DNA from: Colias croceus
Taxonomy: Eukaryota > Arthropoda > Insecta > Lepidoptera > Pieridae
Reading direction: 5' to 3'
Assembly: GCF_905220415.1 (NCBI RefSeq)
Contig: NC_059555.1
Location: forward strand, 5,758,001-5,822,000
DNA: 64,000 nucleotides
The first letter of the stretch is position 1. The number at the start of each line of letters is the position of its first letter. Positions 34,469 through 45,400 of this stretch are shown here, one piece after another. Below the pieces are notes generated by a model, which worked only from the letters and a program-made list of their open reading frames with translations, had not been told where the DNA came from and searched no databases. The translations under genes were made by a program, and so were the position numbers.

Positions 34469-35596
34469 AATATATTTTATGTAAAATGAGGCTTTGATTT
34501 ATTTTTATGCGTATGGTACGTAATATTATATAATATACCAAATCTCGGCTGAATTTCCGTATGCCTTATTATTTTGTTTAACGCGGAACTCTACTTTTTT
34601 AAATTAAGGACTGAGCAAAGTTTATGTTTAAAATCATTATTTTTAGCAAATACGATTGCATTTATTTGATTCGATATGTATTCCAACTTTAAGAACATTT
34701 TTGTAACCATATAATAAACTGCAATAAATAATTAATATTTATGAATAACAGCGCGCGCGTTAAACTTTTTTGCTGCGTGAAAGAGATTCTCCATCTTTTT
34801 ATGTGTATAATTGTCAACGCCATAGACATCATGTAAATACACATAGACATATTTTCATACTTTTTGGTCTATATTTTGTGTTAGTATATACTTCCAGTCA
34901 CCTTGATAATAATTATTAAGAGACTATTATTTATATCATTTAACAAAAAAAAAAGTCAAGTAATTGGACACCCTTGAGAAGTAAAATATACATTTTACCT
35001 ATTTTTAATAACTGTCAATAAGGTTTTGTATTAATTCAGTTTTAAAATCGTGTACAAAATATTTCCATAACCTGAGTTAACGATGAAAATTCTTCAAAAA
35101 TAATAAATAAACCAATGCTTTCAATCCTTCATACTTAATTAAGAATGTTTGTTGCAACTGAAACCGATTATAAGGAAATAATATGATAAATTTTTCCTTC
35201 ATATTATTGACAGCGGTCGATGAACTTGTTGATGTAAATAATAATATTAAAACATAAAATAAATCATTGGAATCTTTGAAAGGTCAACACGTTTTTAGTG
35301 CACAATTTTTCGATCATTCAAATTTATCTTTAATTTCAACGCCTCAAGTAATAAGGAGGAAAAAATCGTTTTTTTTTCACGCTTTTTGCGGGTTGTTTTT
35401 TAAAGTTTTTTTTAACATCAAACCTTTGGTGCATAACATAAATGAAATTAAAGTAAATTAGTTAGTCATTCATATACGAGAAAAATAGGCAGACAAATTC
35501 AGGGCTAGCGGCTAGTGCAATAATATACGGGAGATAAAATATGTGGTCGAATTGTTTTGGTGATGACAGATCATAAATAGACATATTAATAGTGCA

Positions 35597-35769
35597 CTAG
35601 GTTTCCGCCCACGGCTTCACCCGCGCAGTCAAAGAAAAACCCGCATAGTTCCCGTTTCAGTGGGATTTCCGGGATTGCGTCATTTTCCCGGGATAAAAAG
35701 TAGCCTATGTCCTTTCTCGGGTATCAAAATATCTCCATACCACTTTCGCATTTATAATATTAGTATGGA
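35597..35769 (-). mobile_element. Lep1-like Helitron, internally deleted
   Basis: Plus reading CTAGGTTTCCGCCCACGGC to AGTATGGA; the junction ATCTCCATACCACTTTCGCA shows that the middle present at 59819 is missing. Confidence 0.75.
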
Positions 35770-36430
35770 TTTAGGTATAGAACAATCTTGATCCTTCCGA
35801 TTCATTGTTTATTTAGATAATAATTAAATGAATTATTTACCCACTCTTAAATAAACTCTGACTTTAAACTGTAAACTTCAATAAAAACGAAAATGTTTAT
35901 AATTATTATTGATTATTATTTTTATTTAAAGTCATCGAAGAATCGGAAAATGTTTGGATTATTAATATCAACCGTATTTTAATAGTTTCTTTTTTTTAGG
36001 CGCTATTTCATAGTACCTTATATAAATAGCAAAATGTAAGGCATGTTGCTCTTTTTTATCAGGAAGATAAACCGGATTGTTTTGTTTTTCTTTTGTTCAC
36101 TTCCATAAACACGATAGTGCCAATATAATGAAAAAACGCAATAAACAACAAAATTAATTGTTTTTTTAAATATTCACAGTTCACATCCGCGTTTTAAATG
36201 AGCTTGTTTAATATATATTGTTATCATATATTTTTTTAGTCTCGTTTCATAGAGATTAGTAACACAACGCAAATTTTTAACACAAAATCATTTGGAAATC
36301 CTTGTATATGAAATTAGAATTGTTACTGTATGAAACGTATAGGAAAATGTTTCTATTTTTATTTTTTTAATGACCTGAGAATGACTAATGTAGTCACTAA
36401 TAGCTGAATTAACACTTTTGACGTAAATTT

Positions 36431-36633
36431 TCGTGTCCTCTAGTGGGGTAAGCCGTAAGGGGCAGATGTATTATTCATACATCTGTTTCACTGATCGATT
36501 TTCTTTAGGGACACATAAGTTATAAACCTTCTGTGTCCTGCCACACCGAGACATTTTTTTCGTCTCCACCGGGAATCGAACCCAGGACCCCTAGGTTCTA
36601 CGCTTACGCGTCAGCCACTATACGAAGGCGGTC
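36431..36633 (-). mobile_element. tRNA-headed SINE, family 2
   Basis: On the minus strand: ACCGCCTTCGTATAGTGGC head, GGTTCGATTCCCGGTGGAGACG B box, GTCTCGGTGTGG body, and ACTAGAGGACACG near its end. Four copies in the window. Confidence 0.78.
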
Positions 36634-37406
36634 TAAATTTTCATACATCAGTGTAACTGATAGATCATACACACCCAAATATTAATAACTAGGTACCTAC
36701 GTAAAAAATATTATAAATAATTGAGTTAAAAATACCTTATTAATGTCTGTTATCAACATAAACACAAAAAGGAGGTACTCTATGTATTCAAAAACATGTT
36801 ATAAACCTCTAATAATACTGGAAACAACAAACAAATTAAGAGTCATCAAGTACTACAGGGCAAAGACATCAACGTTTATACACAAAAAAAATATCATTAA
36901 CGTTTCGATTTTATTTTAATTTTATAAATAATTGTTGTTATTATTACACTAGTTTCGTTAAATAATTTTGTTTCCTGGTTTAATGTATTAATTGATACAG
37001 CAACCTTCGTTAAAATTATAACTGGATAGTGAACGAAAAGATAATAAATAATAAATTTACTGAAATTATTGGAACGGAAATATTTCCAAGTTTATAAATA
37101 AAATTTTATTTGTAATGCTTATGAGTCTACAACGCTTGGAAAAAGGATAACCTATCATATATGGGAAAATAAATCGATACATGTACAGTACTCCAAAATT
37201 AATAATGCGCATGCAAATCTTCGCTTATTGTCGTATTTCCAAAATGTATTTATTTTACTAAACAAATTTTACTAAATTATGCATGAAGAAAATATATTTT
37301 ACCACTCTATATGCATATCGTCTTCGGACGCTCCGGGAATATGTCAGTTACCGAACTGTGACGAAGATTTCTATGCGCATTATCACTTTTGGAGTACTGT
37401 AATAAA

Positions 37407-37716
37407 TCTGTAGAAGGTTCAATTCTGTACATTGAAAATATTGAAAAAATAAATAGCAGGGGGTGTTACTGGATCGATACCAAACCCAAATATGTGATTA
37501 AAAAAATTTTTGACTGTCCGTCTGTCTGTCTGTCTGTCTGTCTGTCTGTATGTTCAGGCATCACGTGAAAACTAACGGTTCGATTTCGATGAAACTTGGT
37601 ATAATTATACCTTATTATCCTGGGCATAAAATAGGATACTTTTTATCCCGGAAAAATACGTAGAAAAAAATAAATCTTAATTTTTCCGCGCGGACGGAGT
37701 CGCGGGCGGAAGCTAG
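37407..37716 (+). mobile_element. Helitron-ended element with (GTCT)n microsatellite
   Basis: TCTGTAGAAGGTTCAATTC start after A; (GTCT) run near 37518-37550; ends GGAGTCGCGGGCGGAAGCTAG before T. Confidence 0.78.
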
Positions 37717-38231
37717 TCGAAAATAAGTACGCAACCTAATAAATACTCAGACCTACAGAACTATTTAATCAATTAATAACAAAATAGTGTTGTTCGTATT
37801 ATCTGTAAATAAGTTTTTGTTTAATCCATACAATATAATAAATACGCCGTGTTTACGGTAGGTACTAAAAAAAAATAAAAAACAATAAAAAATAATGTTT
37901 ACATGAAAATGTTATACATGACTAGGTTACCTGTTATATATAAATAGAACATGTTATTTTTACTTTGTGTTTTACAAATTAAACGTGTTACAAATATTAA
38001 AAATTAAATATGTAAATAAATGAGGGCTGCCCAACCTGATTTTCATGGTTGAGCTCAAAATAATCACGATTTATACTAAGTCCTAGTATCAGCATAAAAG
38101 CGTAGTCCAGTCCTAGGCCAAATTTTTGAGTCAGATTTTTCAGCTCGTACTGACAGTCCAAGTTTTTTTGTATTAAATGTGAAGTTAAAATACGAAAAAA
38201 AAACTGATTATGACAGGTTATGAATTATTTA

Positions 38232-38281
38232 TGTGTATAAACCGTCATACTTTAAAAAGTATGACGGTTTTACACATAAAT
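38232..38281. repeat. 50-nt palindrome (AACCGTCATACTTT)
   Basis: TATGTGTATAAACCGTCATAC opposes GTATGACGGTTTTACACATA across a TTTAAAAA centre with one-base slips. Probable MITE remnant. Confidence 0.6.
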
Positions 38282-38796
38282 GCATAAAAATATAGCTACG
38301 GCCTGCCTCATATTATAATGGTATTTCCTAACGTGCAATAATTTGTGTAAGGAATAGGCCTTTATTAATAATAATAATTATATGATATGTTCGTAGATAT
38401 AAGTCTTTCTGTCTTGGTCTTTTGAGATTAGGCAGGTGGGTTTCTTGTTATTTAAATTCACGCTTCACTCATGCTTGCTTGCTCTTATTTACATTTCTCT
38501 AGAACATTTTTAGTTGATACCTCATTAATCATTCCATCATTATATCTCATACGTAGAAACCCGTTTTAAATTTTAACGAGACACCATAAAACAAACAAGA
38601 TCATGCTATTATTTAATTTATACAAATTACATGAAATTTTGAGAATGACGTTGTTAATTATGAGATTATTTATTTTACGTTGGTACGATTCTAGGAAGCG
38701 AAAATTATACTCGATGCGTATTTAGCTATTTACTTGGAATAATTTTATATTATAGTGAATTATTATTCCAATATTAAATATAATTTTATTTTTGTA

Positions 38797-38980
38797 CTAG
38801 CGGTCCGCCCCGGCTTCGCCCTTGGTACATATTTCGCAATAAAAGGCAGCCTATATTCTTTCTCAGGGTCTAAAGATTGTCTGTGCCAAATTTCATCAAA
38901 ATCGGTCCAGTAGTTTATGAGCCTATTCATTACAATCAAACAAACAAACAAAGTTTTCCTCTTTATAAAATTAGTGTAGA
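38797..38980 (-). mobile_element. Helitron, GGGCGAAGCCGGGGCGGACCGCTAG type
   Basis: Plus reading CTAGCGGTCCGCCCCGGCTTC through AAAATCGGTCCAGTAG to TAGTGTAGA. Same family as 8772. Confidence 0.75.
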
Positions 38981-39478
38981 TAATCTTCTTTTATAAATAA
39001 TAAGTGAAATAATATTATTTTTTAATGTTAATTATTGGAATCACTAGAATCAGTATTTCGTGTTCAGACTTCAGGTAGGTATATTATGTTCTTTAAAATG
39101 GTAAATTCGTACGAATAAGATGTCAATAAAATTAATTATGAAATAAAACAGTTATCTAGTCAATACTTAATTAATAACCCTAAACGGAATTTGGGTAAAA
39201 TTATTGGTGCGCTAGCAAATTTGAAATAGCGGAATACAACTAATCTAACGGAAAGTCGAAATGCTGTTATTTGAGTCTTTAATATTTTATGAATTGCTTA
39301 TTATTTATAAGTATATAGTAAGGATTTCATAATATAGAAAATTATTAGTGTCAAGTAATTCTAAAATTTAAATGTAAAAAAGGATTAGCTCTTACTTTTA
39401 GCATTACCTATCTATTATGAAACAGACAAACATATCAAATTTAAGGATTCAACAGGATAAATATAATATTTAAATATC

Positions 39479-39658
39479 CAGAGGCCTTAGACAAAGTAAC
39501 AATTACAAAATGATAACGAAGTTAGAAATCGCAAAAATGTATAGGATTGACATACGCCGCGTTAGATCACGTGGTCTATCTAATGTCAATCCCATACATT
39601 TTTGCGATTTCTAACTTCGTTATCGTTTTGTAATTGTTACTTTGTCTAAAGCCCCTGT
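39479..39658. mobile_element. Foldback MITE with ~75-nt arms
   Basis: Left arm 39479-39553 (CTTAGACAAAGTAACAATTAC..GATAACGAAGTTAGAAATCG..) and right arm 39583-39658 are nearly exact reverse complements; loop includes GATCACGTGGTC. Followed at once by a SINE at 39668. Confidence 0.75.
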
Positions 39659-39667
39659 ATTTTTTTT

Positions 39668-39881
39668 GACCGCCTCCTTGGTACAGTGGTTGACGCGTGA
39701 GCGTAGAACCGAGGGGTCCTGGGTTCGATTCCCGGTGGAGACGAAGAAAAAAAAAATGTCTCGGTCTGGTAGGACACAGAAGGCTGATCACCTACTTGTC
39801 CCTAAAGAAAATCGATCAGTGAAACAGATGTATGCATAATGCATCTGCCCCTTACCCCACTACGGGGACACGGGACTTCAC
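39668..39881 (+). mobile_element. tRNA-headed SINE, family 2
   Basis: GACCGCCTCCTTGGTACAGTGG head, GGTTCGATTCCCGGTGGAG B box, A-rich run, GTCTCGGTCTGG body, CCCCACTACGGGGACACGGG hairpin near the end. Confidence 0.8.
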
Positions 39882-40337
39882 TATCTAGCTGCGAATACAT
39901 ACATAACTTTAACATCTGTTTAACATATTACATACTTTAAAATCGACATAAAAAGCCATTTAAAATCAATAGATGTAATCAAAATCCGGACGATTTCATG
40001 TAATAATATGTTAATATTATGTAATAATTGTAACAAGGTGTTGATTTTATCAATCCAGTTCAATATATTAATTAAATTAAATTTAAAACGCCTGTGAAGT
40101 TTTCAATGCAAATTTTGTTTACGAAATATTTTCCAATGTTTTTTCTATTTAAATGTATTTTATGTAGAGTCAAAACAGCCCATCGCACATATAGTAAATT
40201 ATTACTCTGCATTTTCATTCTAATTTTCATCGCTATCTCTTCAACTAAAACCCCACTAAGAAGTAAAAGGTGTTGAAATCTAAATATTTAATGAAAAAAA
40301 AATTCTTCTGAAACATTTTAGCAAAAAAAAATCATCA

Positions 40338-40534
40338 TCACTACATAGTATAAAGCAAAGTCTCTTTATCTGTCCCTATGTCCCTTTGTATGCTTAAATC
40401 TTTCAAACTAAGCAAGGAATTTTGATGTGGTTTTTTTTAAATAGATAAAGTGATTCAAGAGCAAGGTTAATTTAGTAGGTATGTAATTTATTAGGTTTTA
40501 GACAAAGCGGGCGAAGCCGCGGGAAGTAAGCTAG
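40338..40534 (+). mobile_element. Lep1-like Helitron, CATAGTATAAA 5' body
   Basis: TCACTACATAGTATAAAGC start, TGTCCCTATGTCCCTTTG, ends GGGCGAAGCCGCGGGAAGTAAGCTAG before T. Confidence 0.75.
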
Positions 40535-40708
40535 TTCCTTATAAATTTATAAAAAAAAACCTTTCAATACGTTTTCGTACGTATTTTTACACGGTTACAA
40601 ACAATTTTTTACTTGTTCTGCGTAATGGAATTGTTTAGAAACATTCATTTTTTTGTACACTGTATATTATTCTGCTTATATTAATCTTCGAAGTACATCA
40701 TTATTTTT

Positions 40709-40952
40709 TTAACCGACTTCAAAAAAAGGAAGAGGTTATCAATTTGGCCGGTATGTTTTTTTTTTTTTTTTTTAATGTATGTAGGTACACCGATTACTCC
40801 GAGGTTTCTGAACCGATTTACGTTCGATGCGAGATAGTGTCGAATTGGTCCCATAAAAATTTTATTCGGATAGGCCCAGTAGTTTTTATTTTATGGGCAT
40901 TTTTGCAAGTGCAAGTTTGAAGTCGGCTGTTTTTAACGCAGTTATCACTTGT
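40709..40952 (+). mobile_element. Interspersed TTAACCGACTTC repeat
   Basis: TTAACCGACTTCAAAAAAAGG start; T18 run at about 40757; ends GAAGTCGGCTGTTTTTAACGC then AGTTATCACTTG. Confidence 0.75.
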
Positions 40953-41227
40953 TAAATAAATCATCAAAGCTCTTAAATCGGTAATATAGAAAATTTGGAC
41001 CCAATAAAACAAGCAATATGACATCTATTTAATATTATAGTTGTACTTTCAATTAATTATTATTAAAGAAAGGAAGGAAGTAAAATTAAGAATTTTTTTT
41101 CAATTCGTTGAAAATTAAAATGTGCCTAAATAATTAGTATTGTAAAAATATGCTACATTAATATTTTATAAAAAAAATATGAATGTGTGCGTGTACCTAC
41201 TAGTGTAGTTAATACATAGACACGTAA

Positions 41228-41412
41228 GAAGTGAAACTTCTTTATGACCTTATTTTTCAAAAAAATAATTTACTTTATGCAACTTTACAGAAATACGTCA
41301 ATCACGCGTGGTAGGGATAAGAAAAAGATGGCGGGTAACGGAAAAATGTCACGCGTAACGAAAAAATGTAACACTAAAATTTTTTCCAACCCCGATAAAG
41401 AAGTTTCACTTC
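41228..41412. mobile_element. MITE copy 2 (GAAGTGAAACTTC family), complete
   Basis: 18-nt exact terminal inverted repeat GAAGTGAAACTTCTTTAT / ATAAAGAAGTTTCACTTC. Core ACGCGTGGTAGGGATAAG and AAGATGGCGGGTAACGG, the latter partly duplicated compared with the copy at 1-166. Confidence 0.75.
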
Positions 41413-41594
41413 AAATATTAAAGGTTTTGCTATAAATGAAAAAAAAAAGGACTTTCGTTCAAATTTTATAGTTGTAACAAGGTTGTAACTTTTTTTAAAC
41501 AAATCCTTAAAAATACAACGAATGCGTTTGATCTACTAATTATTTACAAAAATCCTTCATAAAAATTAATTGTTCACAGCAATTTTATTGTCTA

Positions 41595-41781
41595 CTAGAT
41601 TTCCGCCCGCGGCTTCGCCCGCGTTTGCAAAGGAAAACCCGCATAGTTCCCGTTCCCGTGGGATTTCCGGGATAAAAACTATCCTATGTGTTAATCCAAG
41701 TTACCCTCTATATGTGTGCTAAATTTCATTCAAATCGGTTCAGTAGTTTTTACGTGAAAGAGTAACAAACATCCATACATT
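41595..41781 (-). mobile_element. Lep1-like Helitron, 5' truncated at junction
   Basis: Plus reading CTAGATTTCCGCCCGCGGC through ATATGTGTGCTAAATTTC to AACATCCATACATTC, where the next element starts. Confidence 0.72.
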
Positions 41782-41996
41782 CACCATTCACCATTCGAAA
41801 GCTACATCCACGCCACGAGTAATATAGGCTAGGTTTTATCCCGGAAATCCCACGGGAACGGGAACTATGCGGGTTTTTCTTTGTATGCTTAAATCTTTCA
41901 AACTAAGCAAGGAATTTTGATGTTTTTTTTTAATAGATACCTGTTTGTAATTTATTTTCTTTGAAAACGCGGGCGAAGCCACAGGCGAAAAGCTAG
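41782..41996 (+). mobile_element. Mosaic Helitron fragment
   Basis: Starts CACCATTCGAAAGCTACATC (matching 54925-54950 inverted), then GGTTTTATCCCGGAAATCCC, then switches at TTTCTTTGTATGCTTAAATC to a stretch like 40385-40440, and ends GGCGAAGCCACAGGCGAAAAGCTAG before T. Confidence 0.65.
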
Positions 41997-42475
41997 TCAG
42001 TAAATAATGAGGTGTTTTATTTTAAAGATTTTGACCAAACATTTTTGGTCTACGAAGCTTGAAATCATCCAATAACATTGTCATACACATTATCCGGTAT
42101 TATAACAACACTAAATGAATAGGCTTGGTTGCACCATCTTTTACCTAGTTAAAGTAAAGATTAATTAATGTCAAATTTAACAATAACAGTAACGGTGACT
42201 TTTACAGCGAAATGTATTGCACCAGCGTATTTTTTAGCATAGCAAAAGTTTTCAAAGTCATAAGTCAATTGACAGCTTATTTTGTATTTTTTCACAGTTA
42301 TTTAACTTTAATTGCTAAAACACGGTTATAGTCAGCGTAAAAATAAAGAAGTCATATATAAAATTATCAAATGGTGCAGCTCATATTTTCCCTAACCGTT
42401 ACTTTGACATGTTTGTTATCGCTAAAGTCAGTGCAGCCAAATTTGAGAAAAGTTATTTACAACGTCCACACCATC

Positions 42476-42481
42476 TTTAAT
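42476..42481 (-). terminator. ATTAAA poly(A) signal candidate, gene D
   Basis: ATTAAA on the minus strand 16 nt downstream of the TAA stop, followed by a GT-rich run (GATGGTGTGG) of the kind found downstream of cleavage sites. Confidence 0.4.
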
Positions 42482-42496
42482 ATCACCACTTTTAGT

Positions 42497-45400
42497 TTAG
42501 TCCACACTTAATGTTCTGAATGAGCCAGGCATGCCTAAATACTGTTCGTAGAACTTTTCTGTTTGTCGCTTTGATTCGTCGGTTTTAGCAGCACTCATTT
42601 CTTGAAGATAGTCCATAAAATCCTTTTTACATAACTCGTCTAGTAGCTCATCTGAAATAATATGAAATGAATTTATATCTCGAATTCTCGATATATCAAT
42701 TTTGAAATTTAAAGCAGAAAATAAATTTTGAAATTGCAAGTACTATTTTCATATTATAATAATCTAATATATAAAAATCAATGCCACTTTTCGTTGTAAT
42801 TCCATAACTCGAGAACGGCCGAACCGATTTCGATAATTCTTTTTTTATTATATTCCTTGAAGTACGAGGATGGTTCTTATGTAGAGAAAATTTAAATATG
42901 TACCACGGGCGAAGCCGGGGCGGACCGCTAGTATTGTATAAGTATAATGTTTTAAGAATGATGAATTAGGTATTTTGATCATTCAAAAGCGCTTCCGAAG
43001 TCTTGTTGAAAGAATAAAATGAGTCTGAAAAGGTCTATATGAGGTGTAAAGTAAATACGTAAAAACATAATCAAAATCAATTGCTTAATGCCATAAAATT
43101 AATAATATTGCTATTCCAATTTGTCTTGAGGTGAGAATAAACCGATCACAATACTTACTATGTATTTTTTCCATTGATTTCTCTTTACCACCATATTCAG
43201 AAGGTAATATATCCAAGGGTATATGTTCTGTTAAAGAAGCTATGTCTTTATGTACGTGGATGCGGTTAACCAGCTTTTCATTCAACACTTGCTTCACAAC
43301 CAGGTTTATGAAGGTTTCAATTGTTTTGGATGGTGTAAGGAAATGTAGGCCTCTGATGCGGAAACTATAACCCTCCTGAAAAAAAATATACATACAATAA
43401 ATATGCTAAGCGTGTGTAATATTTTTTTGGTAGTATTATAATTACATATTATTCTTTATCTGATGAGACATTATAGTCACTGCTTAAAAATCGTTTTCAA
43501 CAAATTATTGTTATGGTCAAATAATTATAGGGTGTAATCGTTAAGTGTGCACAGGTGATTATTCCGTAAATATTGCAGGTATCAAAAAACTTTAAACTGA
43601 TATCGAAAGTGCTTAACCTAATGAGTAAAATGACTATAAGTAATAACTTTTTAAAGATATAACGAAAAATATCTAAAAATTAACTTGAAACTCTCCCATA
43701 CATTTAGTATGAAATTGAATGTAACATTTTTGGATATTTCTCTTTTTATTTTTAAAAACTTAGTATTGCCATTTTACTCATTAGGTTAATTACTTTCGAT
43801 ATCAGTTTAAAGTTTTTTGATATCTGCAATAAGTAGTTACGGAATAATCGCCTGTGCACACTTAACGATTACACCCTGTATATTTCGTAAGAAATAAAAT
43901 ACTCACAACAACAATAGTCAGCGCCTGTCGTAGTTCCATTATACTAATATTCTTCAGCAATTCCAATATATTTGCCTCTTGATAGTCGAACAACACCAGA
44001 ACACCGTTGCAATAATCATATCGTTGGAGATACTCACATAACTGTAAATGAATTACATATACTATAATCACCATTGAATATATTATAAATGTTTTAACCG
44101 ATTGAGCCCCCAGCGGCCCGATCGGTCCACGACACAATAGATTTTCTATTGAGTCTGTGATTCCGGGGCCTGAGTTATTAAATATTATTTTTATTTGTTT
44201 TCTCTATTCCTTAATCCATAGGTACTAATATACTAATACTAATATACTAATATACTAATAATGTTATAAATGCGAAAGTAACTCTGTCTGTCTGTCTGTT
44301 ACTCAATCACGCCTTAACTACTGAACCAATTTGCATGAAATTTGGTATAGAGATATTTTGATACCCGAGAAAGGACACAGGATAGGTTTTATCCCGGAAA
44401 TCCCACGGGAACGGGAACTATGCGGGTTTTTCTTAGACTGCGCGGGCGATGCCGCAGGTGGAAAGCTAGTTCCTCCTTATATTTCGGAAACGTGGTGCAA
44501 ATTTAGATTACTTTTGTTACAGTACATTAGGACTAGAAAAAGTGTTGTTGCATCTAACGTTTGTTTTTTCAACTATCGTTTAGTTTTCAGTAATTATCTA
44601 CACTGGATACGTTTTGGGTATGCGTCCAGTGCAAGTAATTGCACTTAAAAGTCCGAACTGGACATTTGGGACAGCAATAGTCGCATTGGGTTAAAATCCA
44701 TGTCACAATCAGTTTGTAAAGTAATTGTAAATAATTTATATTCATTGTGTAACTGTAATACATAGTTATCTACTAATACAGTTTAAGGTCTGTACTGAAA
44801 GTATAGACTGTAGTAAAATAAATAAAAGACATAGTCAACATCTGCGCAGGATCTGGTAGACAGGTTAATGATAATGCACCCTAGTATAATTTTATATATA
44901 TTTATATAGAAATAATTCAATATTTATTTCGCAACTAATTTTATTATCAATAGATAGCAATTATTTATAGACATAATTATATCGCCTTGCTAACTTTATC
45001 AAGGTCTATAAAATATGCTTTAAGAAGTACATAATTTTATTTAAAAACGACAATATATTTTTTTTATTTTTTATGTAAAATAATAGATAAATCGTGGATC
45101 AGAATTATTTCACATTACGACAAAAAATAATCCTGCATTTTTGCTACATTGATTCTGCATTCTGATTCCCAATATTTAATATAGCTACCTACTCAAATTT
45201 TATTTTAGCCTCTTTATTTAGCGGCATTTATCGACATTCTTATGGTCAATTAGGAAAAATTGCAAATCAGTTCAGTTGTTCTTGTATTAGAAAAAGTTTA
45301 ACTAACACGACTTTCCTATATTATACTCATATAATTTAGAAATATAATATCTCCAATTCAAATTAGACATATTACCGTGCTAACAATCCATAAAATGTAC

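Larger units (their letters stand above)
31253..42496. other. Intergenic, gene C start to gene D stop (11.2 kb)
   Basis: Largest gap in the array. It holds only repeats: Helitrons at 32238, 35597, 37407, 38797, 40338, 41595 and 41782, SINEs at 33058, 36431, 39668, MITE/foldbacks at 34383, 38232, 39479, 40709, 41228. I searched for the family exons and found none, so no sixth paralogue or obvious relic here. 31560-32230, 34480-35590 and 35780-36420 hold nothing recognised. Confidence 0.6.

Noticed and set aside
35267..35461. 64-codon plus frame rich in Phe
   Set aside because: No family exon pattern or splice context; composition typical of AT-rich noncoding DNA.
39642..39839. 65-codon frame ending in MSRSGRTQKADHL
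   Set aside because: It is simply a read-through of the family-2 SINE; the same peptide arises in inverted copies elsewhere.
41228..41412. 63-codon frame in a MITE (MTLFFKKI...)
   Set aside because: Entirely within the GAAGTGAAACTTC MITE; the copy at 1-166 breaks the frame.
44042..44137. N-terminal extension (MCRGPIGPLG...) of exon 4 of gene D
   Set aside because: This part is intron 3 and a short repeat; the exon begins after CATTTACAG at 44041, as the paralogues show.
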